In this document: positions 1 through 5,390 of the stretch, in pieces | Layout of the letters: each line of letters starts with the position of its first letter | How positions within the stretch are numbered: the first letter of the stretch is position 1 | Position numbers and translations under genes: made by a program | Notes under the pieces: generated by a model | What the model saw: the letters and a program-made list of their open reading frames with translations, nothing else | What the model was told of the DNA's origin: nothing | Database searches by the model: none | Origin: Candidatus Dormiibacterota bacterium | GTDB taxonomy: Bacteria > Chloroflexota > Dormibacteria > Aeolococcales > Aeolococcaceae | NCBI GenBank assembly: GCA_019236085.1 | Contig: JAFAJR010000282.1 | Location: 1-5,390 of the forward strand | Length of the DNA: 5,390 bases | Reading direction: 5' to 3'

Positions 1-627
1 GTCCGCAGCGGTGCCGAGCAGCGCCGCGTGCTTTGCCGCCCCGGTGACGGTGAACAGCACCAGTCGCGCGGCGTTCAGCACCGGATAGGTCAGCGTGATC
101 CGGTCGAAGGGCGCGTAGTCCGCCCGCCCTCGCACCGCCCAGCGGTCGTGCGCGGTGAGCGCCGGCGTGCCTGGAAACAGCGAGGCCGTATGGCCGTTGG
201 TGCCCAAGCCCAGGTGCACGACATCCAGCTGCGGCGCCGAGCCGTCCTGGGAGAGCGTGGCCGCCAGGAGATCGTGGTAGGCAGTTGCCGCCGCGTCGAG
301 ATCCGGCTCCTCGCCGGCCATGCGGTGGATCTGCGCCTCGGGGATGGGAACATGCGACAGCAACGCGTCGGCTGCCATCCGATAGTTGCTCTGCTCGTCA
401 TCGGGCGGAACTGCCCGCTCGTCACCGAAGTACACCTGCCACCGGTCCCACGCGACCTCGCCACGGAAGGCAGCGGTTGCCAGCAGCTGATAGGTGCGCT
501 GCGGTGTCGAGCCTCCGGCCAGTGCAACTGTGAATATGTTCCGCTGAGCGATGCTGCGGGCCGACGCCTCGCTCAGCATCCTTGCGGCCTCGGTCGCCAC
601 AGCCTCTGCATCGCCGAGCACGTGCAC
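1..627 (-). CDS. pgl: 6-phosphogluconolactonase, 3'-truncated by window edge
   Basis: The product hydrolyses 6-phosphoglucono-1,5-lactone to 6-phosphogluconate, the step between glucose-6-phosphate dehydrogenase and Gnd. It is a soluble DevB/SOL-type member of the NagB-like superfamily. Counting from GTG at 627, 209 residues are visible of a usual 230-250, so the last few tens lie beyond base 1. Motifs in order are VALAGGSTPQRTY (33-45), VYFGDERAVPPDD (65-77) with SNYRMA just after, the family signature LGLGTNGHTASLFPG (139-153) and TLTYPVLNAARLVLFTVTG (178-196). The start is uncertain. The frame has no ATG or GTG between its last upstream stop and 627. The first candidates are CTG at 660, which would overlap the gnd stop as CTGA and add 11 residues (LNDPALQSLGT), then GTG at 627 and GTG at 621. 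None has a strong Shine-Dalgarno, so translational coupling to gnd is likely. GTG 627 is listed as the first conventional start codon. Confidence 0.93.
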   Translation of the reverse strand, partial: MHVLGDAEAVATEAARMLSEASARSIAQRNIFTVALAGGSTPQRTYQLLATAAFRGEVAWDRWQVYFGDERAVPPDDEQSNYRMAADALLSHVPIPEAQIHRMAGEEPDLDAAATAYHDLLAATLSQDGSAPQLDVVHLGLGTNGHTASLFPGTPALTAHDRWAVRGRADYAPFDRITLTYPVLNAARLVLFTVTGAAKHAALLGTAAD

Positions 628-656
628 CGTGCCCAGGGATTGGAGGGCCGGATCGT

Positions 657-1568
657 TCAGTGGTGCTGTTCCAGCTGCACGGCATGGCCGCCGAACTGGT
701 TGCGCAGCGCGGCGATCACCTTGTTGCCAAAGCCGTCCGGAAGTCGTGACTGGTAGCGCGCCATCAGCGACACCGCGAGCACCGGCGCCGGCACGGAGAG
801 CTCCATGGCCTCCTGCATCGTCCAGCGGCCCTCGCCGGAGTCCTCAACCCAGCCCCGCAGCTTCTCCAGCTGCGGATCCTCGGCGAAGGCGCGCTCCGCC
901 AGTTCGAGGAGCCAGGAACGCACGACGCTGCCCTGGTTCCAGAGGTGCGCGATCGCGTGCAGGTCGAGCGTGCCGAAGTCCTGTTTGGCCTGCATGACGG
1001 CGAACCCCTCGGCGTACGCCTGCAGCATTCCGTACTCGATGCCGTTGTGCACCATCTTCACGAAGTGACCTGAGCCCGCAGGGCCGGTGTGCAGAAAGCC
1101 GTCAGGCGGCGCGAGGGTCTCGAACACTGGCCGCCAGTGCTCGACTGCGGTGGCGTCACCACCCGCCATCAGGCAGTAGCCGACCTGCAGACCCCAGACA
1201 CCGCCGCTGGTGCCCGCGTCGATGAAGGCGATGCCGCGTTCGGCGGCGCGCTTGGCTCTCGCCACCGAGTCGTGATAGTTGCTGTTGCCGCCGTCGATGA
1301 CGGTATCGCCGTTGCTGAGCAGCTCGAACAGACGGTTGACGGTGTCCTCGGTGATGCGTCCCGACGGCACCATCACCCACACACCCCGCGGTGCCTGCAG
1401 GTGCGCGACGAGTTCGTCCAACGATGTCACAGCCGTGGCCCCCAGCTCCGCGACAGCGGCGCGAGCCTGCTCGCTGGGGTCGAACGCCACCACGTCGTGA
1501 CCGTGCTCGCGCAGGCGGTGCACCATGTTGCCGCCCATCTTCCCCAGGCCGACGAAGCCGATCTGCAT
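657..1568 (-). CDS. gnd: 6-phosphogluconate dehydrogenase, decarboxylating, short (NAD-type) form
   Basis: This enzyme oxidises and decarboxylates 6-phosphogluconate to ribulose 5-phosphate. With the ATG start it has 303 residues, matching the short GntZ/YqeC-like class rather than the roughly 470-residue E. coli Gnd. The Rossmann fold begins at once with MQIGFVGLGKMG (Gly7, Gly9, Gly12). The second strand ends VVAFDPS. The acidic Asp30, in place of the Asn-Arg-Thr of NADP enzymes, points to NAD+ preference (inference). Substrate motifs are DGGNSN (92-97), DAGTSGG (117-123) and GHFVKMVHNGIEYG (167-180) with catalytic Lys171, His174, Asn175 and Glu178. The shortened helical C-terminal domain holds GEGRWTMQEA (246-255). 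I chose ATG at 1568 because it is preceded by GGGGTGA at 5-base spacing and gives the usual family N-terminus. The alternative is GTG at 1577, which forms a GTGA overlap with the fusion stop and adds three residues but has no clear binding site. Other beta-hydroxyacid dehydrogenases share the fold, but the KMVHNGIEYG signature and neighbours favour 6PGDH. Confidence 0.95.
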   Translation of the reverse strand: MQIGFVGLGKMGGNMVHRLREHGHDVVAFDPSEQARAAVAELGATAVTSLDELVAHLQAPRGVWVMVPSGRITEDTVNRLFELLSNGDTVIDGGNSNYHDSVARAKRAAERGIAFIDAGTSGGVWGLQVGYCLMAGGDATAVEHWRPVFETLAPPDGFLHTGPAGSGHFVKMVHNGIEYGMLQAYAEGFAVMQAKQDFGTLDLHAIAHLWNQGSVVRSWLLELAERAFAEDPQLEKLRGWVEDSGEGRWTMQEAMELSVPAPVLAVSLMARYQSRLPDGFGNKVIAALRNQFGGHAVQLEQHH

Positions 1569-1573
1569 GGCGC

Positions 1574-1580
1574 TCACCCC
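1574..1580 (-). promoter_or_regulatory. Probable ribosome binding site of gnd
   Basis: The minus strand reads GGGGTGA, whose GGTGA part is complementary to the usual 3' end of bacterial 16S rRNA. It stands five bases (GCGCC) before ATG 1568. It overlaps the TGA stop of the fusion gene and also contains the alternative GTG start at 1577. This is the main reason for preferring ATG 1568. Confidence 0.45.
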
Positions 1581-4366
1581 GCCGCGGGCACACCGGCGAC
1601 GGCGCCGGTGAGGTGGTCCAGCGCTGCGACCAGGTCGCCCGTGATGTGCATCCGGATCACCCGGCGCTGGTGTGCTTTCAGCGATTCGAGATCGCCCGCA
1701 GCCTGTGCCTGCTTCAGCACAGAGAACGTGTACGGCTTGCCGGGGATGGAGACGTCGGTGTCATCGTCGGCCGTGATCTCGATGAACACTCCGGTGTTGG
1801 GGCCGCCCTTGTGCAGCTGTCCGGTGCTGTGCAGGTATCGCGGACCGAACCCCAATGTGGTTGCCCGTCGCGTTGTGTCGCGGATTGCGACGCGCAGCGC
1901 TTGCAGCGCTGCATGGTTGCGCTCAGTGGGCGTGACATAGGCGAGGAGCGCGATGTAGTCGCCCTCCGAAGCGGAGTCGATGTGCTCGCGGAGCCTTCCC
2001 ACGCTGGGTTCGCTGTCGCCGGGGTCGGGGAGCGAGTGCGACTGCTCGTACTGCGCCAGCACGCGGTTGGTGTTGTCCTTCGACTCCTGCACGTTGGGCT
2101 CGTCGAACGGGTCTATGTCCAGCGCCGCCCCGGCGACGGCGGTGGCGAACTCCCAGCGGAAGAACTCTGCGCCGAGGTCGTGCAGATCGTCGAGCTCGAG
2201 GGTGACGACAGGCTGGCCGCCGGCGCGCAACGAGCCCACCCGCTCGTCGAACACGTCGTTGTCGCGCAGCCGCAGCGCGACGAAGAGCCGGTCGTCGCCG
2301 TACACGCCCGATTCGCCGATGGGTTCGTCACCGACAGGGATGATGCCCTTGCCCTCCTTGCCGGTGCTCTCGGCGATGAGCTGTTCGGCCCACAGCGAGA
2401 AGGCTGCGATGCGCGGGGGAGCCAGGATCGTCACCTTGTCGCGCTTCGCGCCATGCATCAGCCCGATGACAGTGCCCAAGGCCAGGCCGCAGTTGAGGTC
2501 GCCGGGCACGCCTGCGGCACATTGCCGGCGCATGGCATCGGCGCGCTGCAGCAGCAGGTCGACGTCGATGCCGGCTATCGCCGCCGGCACCAGGCCGAAG
2601 AAGCTCAGGGCGGAATAGCGGCCGCCGATGTCCGGCGGGTTCTCGAACAGATGGCGGAAACCACGAGTGTTCGCCGTGTCCGCCAGACTGGTGCCCGGGT
2701 CGGTGATGGCGATGAAGTGCGCTCCCGTGTTCGGCGCGCCTGCGCTGCGGACCACCTCCCAGAAGTGAGCCAGGTGGGAGAGCGTCTCCAGCGTGCCCCC
2801 GGACTTGCTGGCGACGATGAACCCGGTGTGCAGCGGATCGATGTGCGTGCTGAGCTCCTCGATCGCGTCGGGGTCGGTGGTGTCGAGCACGTGCAGTACC
2901 GGCTGCCCGGCTGCGCTGCCGAACGAGCTGCGCAGCACCTCGGGACAAAGGCTGGAACCGCCCATCCCCAGCAGCACGCAGTCCTTCCACCCGGCATCGC
3001 GTACCTCGTTCTGCAACGCGAGCAACCGCGGCAGCGACTCACGCATGGTGCCGATGACATCGAGCCAGCCGAGACGGTTGGCGATGACCGCGTCGTGCTG
3101 CTCGTCATTGGGCTTCCACAGTGCTGCGTCACGCGACCAGATGCGTGCTGCGACCTGCACCGCGGACGGGTCGGTGAATGCGCTGGTGACTGTCGCGGTC
3201 GACGCAGCGAGGTCGAAGTGCTGGCGCTCCGCGTACCCGCCGTGGAGCCGGTCGACCTTCAGCGCGATCTCGCGGATCAGCGCGTCGTAGGAGTCGGAGA
3301 AAGCGCGCAGGCCGTCGTCGAGCAGCTGCTGCGTCACCGACTCCACGTCGATGCCCGCGGCGCTGAGCTCGTCCATGACCGAGTGGGCAGCCGCGTAGGC
3401 GGCGTTCACCGTGTCCCGCTCCACGATGCCGTGGTCGCGGAAGGCTTCGACGGTCTGCGGAGGCATCGTGTCCACCGTGTCCGGTCCGATCAGCGCTTCG
3501 GCGTACACGACGTCGCGGTAGTTGGGATTCTTCGCGCTGGTGCTGGCCCAGAGCGGGCGTTGCACGTGTGCTCCGGCATCGCGCAGCGGCGCGAAACGCG
3601 AGTCGCCGAAACGCTGCTCGAACACCTCGTACGCCAGTTGGGCGTTGGCGATCGCGGCCTTGCCCAGCAAGCCCTCCAAGGTGGCGTTGCCGGGGTCACG
3701 AGCCAGCTGGGCGTCGACGAGCTTGTCGACGGCGGTGTCGACGCGGCTCACGAAGAACGACGCCACCGAATGCGCTGCACCCACGTTCTCGCCGGCCTGG
3801 TGGCGTTCCTCGAGTGCGCCGATGTACTGCTCGATGACGCGCTCGTACATGGAGAGCGCGAAGATGAGCGTGATGTTGATGTTGCGTCCCTCGCGCAGGT
3901 TGCGGCGGATCGCCGGCAGTCCCTCGAGCGTCGCGGGGATCTTGACCATCAGGTTGGGACGGTCCACACGCTCCCAGAGCGAACGAACCATGGCGATGGT
4001 GCCGTCGGTGTCGTGTGCCAGCGAGGGAGAGACCTCCAGGCTCACAAAACCGTCGGCGCCGGACGTACGGTCGTAGACCTCACGCAACAGGTCGGCGGCG
4101 CGCTGGATGTCGCTGATCGCCAGGGCGTAGAAGACGTCGTTGGGGTCGTCAACACCCGCTGCAACGAGCTCGCGGATCTGGGCGTCGTATGCGGTGCCTT
4201 CGGCGATCGCCTTCTGGAAGATGGTGGGATTGCTGGTGAGCCCGGTGACGTTCTCCTCGCGCACCATGCGCTGCAACTCGCCGCTGTCGATGAGGTCGCG
4301 GCTGATGAAGTCCAGCCAGATGCTCTGGCCGTGCTCGGCGAGTCGCTGCAGCGGATTCAGGCTCAC
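1574..4366 (-). CDS. Bifunctional transaldolase / glucose-6-phosphate isomerase
   Basis: This is a 930-residue cytoplasmic fusion protein. The N-terminal half (about 1-365) is transaldolase, which moves a dihydroxyacetone unit from sedoheptulose 7-phosphate to glyceraldehyde 3-phosphate. Its motifs are WLDFISRDL (conserved Asp19), TGLTSNPTIF (42-50), MVKIPAT with Schiff-base Lys142, NITLIFAL (164-171) and QRPLWASTSAKNPNY (269-283). The C-terminal half (about 410-910) is a divergent phosphoglucose isomerase with two SIS-like domains. It shows LLGMGGSSLCPEVL (465-478), ASKSGGTLET (519-528), GGRYS (581-585), IAESTGKEGKG with candidate catalytic Glu666, HSTGQLHKGGP (846-856) and LKQAQA with candidate catalytic Lys885. 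The residue roles in the isomerase half are inferred by analogy to the classical enzyme. The region of about 365-410 acts as linker. No frameshift or missing key residue is seen. The GTG start overlaps the transketolase stop (GTGA) and has GGAG seven bases upstream. The product of the first domain, fructose 6-phosphate, is the substrate of the second. The gene contains no TTA, CTA or TCA codons. Tal-Pgi fusions of this layout are an established protein type. Confidence 0.96.
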   Translation of the reverse strand: MSLNPLQRLAEHGQSIWLDFISRDLIDSGELQRMVREENVTGLTSNPTIFQKAIAEGTAYDAQIRELVAAGVDDPNDVFYALAISDIQRAADLLREVYDRTSGADGFVSLEVSPSLAHDTDGTIAMVRSLWERVDRPNLMVKIPATLEGLPAIRRNLREGRNINITLIFALSMYERVIEQYIGALEERHQAGENVGAAHSVASFFVSRVDTAVDKLVDAQLARDPGNATLEGLLGKAAIANAQLAYEVFEQRFGDSRFAPLRDAGAHVQRPLWASTSAKNPNYRDVVYAEALIGPDTVDTMPPQTVEAFRDHGIVERDTVNAAYAAAHSVMDELSAAGIDVESVTQQLLDDGLRAFSDSYDALIREIALKVDRLHGGYAERQHFDLAASTATVTSAFTDPSAVQVAARIWSRDAALWKPNDEQHDAVIANRLGWLDVIGTMRESLPRLLALQNEVRDAGWKDCVLLGMGGSSLCPEVLRSSFGSAAGQPVLHVLDTTDPDAIEELSTHIDPLHTGFIVASKSGGTLETLSHLAHFWEVVRSAGAPNTGAHFIAITDPGTSLADTANTRGFRHLFENPPDIGGRYSALSFFGLVPAAIAGIDVDLLLQRADAMRRQCAAGVPGDLNCGLALGTVIGLMHGAKRDKVTILAPPRIAAFSLWAEQLIAESTGKEGKGIIPVGDEPIGESGVYGDDRLFVALRLRDNDVFDERVGSLRAGGQPVVTLELDDLHDLGAEFFRWEFATAVAGAALDIDPFDEPNVQESKDNTNRVLAQYEQSHSLPDPGDSEPSVGRLREHIDSASEGDYIALLAYVTPTERNHAALQALRVAIRDTTRRATTLGFGPRYLHSTGQLHKGGPNTGVFIEITADDDTDVSIPGKPYTFSVLKQAQAAGDLESLKAHQRRVIRMHITGDLVAALDHLTGAVAGVPAAG
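1591..1610. repeat. Perfect 8-bp inverted repeat with 4-base loop
   Basis: CACCGGCG (1591-1598) and CGCCGGTG (1603-1610) are exact reverse complements around a 4-base loop. In the mRNA this gives a very GC-rich stem with loop CCGU. It sits inside the last codons of the fusion gene (TGAVAG), 14 bases before its stop codon and 22 bases before the gnd ATG. No U-tract follows, so it is not a rho-independent terminator. It could influence gnd translation or mark an mRNA processing point, or it may simply result from Gly/Ala/Val codons in GC-rich DNA. Confidence 0.35.
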
Positions 4367-5388
4367 GAGGGCGCTCCGTTCAAGGCTGCGGCGCCGGCCA
4401 GCTTCTGCGCTGCAGCCACGATTGCCGCCGCATCGATGCCCGCGGCAGCCATGAGCTCCGCCGGCGAGCCTGACGTCGGAAGGTCGCGCACCGCGAGGTG
4501 GCAGACACGGGGCGGTGGGTCCTCCAGCGACAGCGCCTCCATCACCGCCGCGCCGATGCCCCCCTGCGGATAGTGGTCTTCCACGACGAGAAGGCGGCCG
4601 CCGGTGTCGCGATTGGCCGCCTGCAGCGTCGCGACATCGATCGGCTTCACGGAGTAGCAGTCGATGACACGGGCCTGAATACCGCGAGATGCGAGCTGCT
4701 CGGCTGCGTCGAGGCAGGCGTGGAGCGTCACGCCCGCGCCGATGAGCGCAACCACGTCGTCGGCGCTCTGCCGCAGCACCTTTGAACCGCCGGCACTGAA
4801 GGTCTCGTCGTTGCCGTACAGCACGGGGTAAGCGCCACGAGTGGTGCGCAGATAGGAGATGCCGTCAAGCGACGCCATCAGCTCGACCAGCTTCGCCGCT
4901 GACACCGCGTCGCTGGGATACAGCACCGTCGACGTGTGCACCGCGCGCATCGCAGCGATGTCCTCGAGAGCCATCTGCGACGGGCCGTCGGCGCCGATCT
5001 CGCATCCTGCATGCGAACCCGAGAGGTGGATGCGGGCCTGTGACACACCGGCCATGCGGATGAAGTCGTAGGCACGGCTGAAGAACGCCGCGAAGGTTGA
5101 GGCGAACACCGTGTATCCCCGGGCCGCCAGGCCCACCGCCGTCGCGACCATCTGCTGCTCGGCGATGAACATCTCGAAATAGCGGTCCGGGTGCGCCTCC
5201 TTGAAGAGATCCGCATACGTCGAGTTGCTCACCTCGCCGTCGACAGCAACGACGTCGTCGCGCGAGCCGAGGGCGCGCAGTGCGTCTCCATACGCCCTGC
5301 GGGTCGCGACCTTGTCGCCGCGCTCATATCGCGGAAGCTGTACTGTGGCCGACGCTTGCCCGTTGGGATTCGGCTGCGCCGCGGCCGG
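4363..5388 (-). CDS. tkt: Transketolase, C-terminal part (5'-truncated by window edge)
   Basis: Transketolase is a cytoplasmic thiamine-diphosphate enzyme that moves two-carbon ketol units between sugar phosphates in the non-oxidative pentose phosphate pathway. About 341 codons are visible, and the frame is open to the window edge, so the N-terminal diphosphate-binding domain lies upstream. The visible part begins with a Pro/Ala/Asn-rich interdomain linker. It then enters the pyrimidine-binding domain (LPRYERGDKVATRRAYG, then VVAVDGEVSNST). The catalytic glutamate that activates the cofactor is in FIAEQQMV (codon at 5158-5160). Further family motifs are STFAAFFSRAYDFIRMA, GSHAGCEIGADGPSQMALED and LYPSD. 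The C-terminal domain follows (residues about 205-341 of the visible part). These motifs match the roughly 620-residue animal-like transketolases better than the 660-residue E. coli TktA type. The GTG at 5232 is internal (VDGEVSNST), not a start. The TGA stop overlaps the next gene by four bases (GTGA). A 1-deoxyxylulose-5-phosphate synthase is a distant relative, but the motifs and neighbours favour transketolase. Confidence 0.95.
   Translation of the reverse strand, partial: PAAAQPNPNGQASATVQLPRYERGDKVATRRAYGDALRALGSRDDVVAVDGEVSNSTYADLFKEAHPDRYFEMFIAEQQMVATAVGLAARGYTVFASTFAAFFSRAYDFIRMAGVSQARIHLSGSHAGCEIGADGPSQMALEDIAAMRAVHTSTVLYPSDAVSAAKLVELMASLDGISYLRTTRGAYPVLYGNDETFSAGGSKVLRQSADDVVALIGAGVTLHACLDAAEQLASRGIQARVIDCYSVKPIDVATLQAANRDTGGRLLVVEDHYPQGGIGAAVMEALSLEDPPPRVCHLAVRDLPTSGSPAELMAAAGIDAAAIVAAAQKLAGAAALNGAPS
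4374..4377 (-). promoter_or_regulatory. Ribosome binding site of the transaldolase/isomerase fusion
   Basis: The minus strand reads GGAG here, followed by seven bases (CGCCCTC) and then GTG at 4366. It lies inside the last codons of the transketolase gene. Together with the conserved N-terminus NPLQRLAEHGQSIWLD it supports GTG 4366 as the true start, so the fusion gene probably has its own initiation besides coupling through the GTGA overlap. Confidence 0.6.
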
Positions 5389-5390
5389 AC

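Noticed and set aside
422..685. Minus-strand ATG open frame of 87 codons spanning the gnd-lactonase junction
   Set aside because: It is in a different frame from both real genes, and its Arg/Gly/Pro-rich translation matches no family motif, while the overlapping lactonase frame carries AGGSTP and FGDER.
28..756. Plus-strand open frame of 242 codons opposite the lactonase
   Set aside because: It is a shadow of the lactonase gene, which shows all its family motifs in the minus strand. The plus translation has low-complexity Arg-rich content and no motif.
1574..1610. Hairpin near the end of the fusion gene as a rho-independent terminator
   Set aside because: No run of U follows the stem in the transcript and gnd begins within about 22 bases, so termination there would silence the rest of a tightly coupled operon.
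1896..1910. Repeated AGCGCT hexamers (AGCGCT-TGC-AGCGCT) as a possible operator
   Set aside because: It lies inside the fusion gene and encodes the repetitive peptide AALQAL, so similar codons explain it; there is no intergenic or promoter context.
1089..1940. Plus-strand open frame of 283 codons opposite gnd and the end of the fusion gene
   Set aside because: It is antisense to two well-supported genes, spans their junction, and has no recognisable domain.
1391..4573. Plus-strand 1060-codon open frame as a possible gene
   Set aside because: It is the exact codon-aligned antisense of the fusion gene for most of its length. Its translation is rich in Arg, Val, Gln and His with no recognisable domain, and its openness is explained by missing TTA, CTA and TCA codons in the sense gene.
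5230..5232. GTG at 5232 as the start of a short stand-alone transketolase subunit
   Set aside because: The frame continues open upstream to the window edge and encodes conserved sequence (ATRRAYG, VVAVDGE) that belongs to the same pyrimidine-binding domain.

Overview
The window is wholly coding on the minus strand and lies inside one compact pentose phosphate pathway operon. It is cut at both ends. In transcription order (high to low coordinates) it holds: the C-terminal part of a transketolase of the animal-like type; a complete 930-residue fused transaldolase/glucose-6-phosphate isomerase; a complete short-form decarboxylating 6-phosphogluconate dehydrogenase; and most of a 6-phosphogluconolactonase whose 3' end runs off the window.

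The genes are packed without spacers. The first junction is a 4-base GTGA overlap. The second reads GTGA, although an ATG nine bases further in has the better ribosome binding site. The third reads CTGA, followed by in-frame GTGs. All three visible stop codons are TGA. No promoter, rho-independent terminator, RNA gene, mobile element, CRISPR array or long repeat was seen. The only non-coding-type signals are two probable ribosome binding sites and one perfect 8-bp hairpin near the end of the fusion gene.

Together the products cover most of a pentose phosphate cycle. Lactonase and dehydrogenase carry out oxidative steps 2 and 3 (6-phosphogluconolactone to 6-phosphogluconate to ribulose 5-phosphate plus CO2 and reduced cofactor). 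Transketolase and the transaldolase domain rearrange pentose phosphates to fructose 6-phosphate and glyceraldehyde 3-phosphate. The isomerase domain returns fructose 6-phosphate to glucose 6-phosphate. Glucose-6-phosphate dehydrogenase, ribulose-phosphate epimerase and ribose-5-phosphate isomerase are not in view; zwf in particular may lie just outside.

The organism is a high-GC bacterium, with strong G/C preference at third codon positions and almost no A/T-rich codons. The transaldolase half resembles the roughly 370-residue actinobacterial/cyanobacterial-type enzymes. Tal-Pgi fusions and animal-like transketolases occur in several high-GC phyla, so the phylum cannot be fixed from this window. 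The genes are ordinary central metabolism; the unusual parts are the fusion, the probable NAD-type dehydrogenase and the operon architecture. I found no convincing undescribed system.
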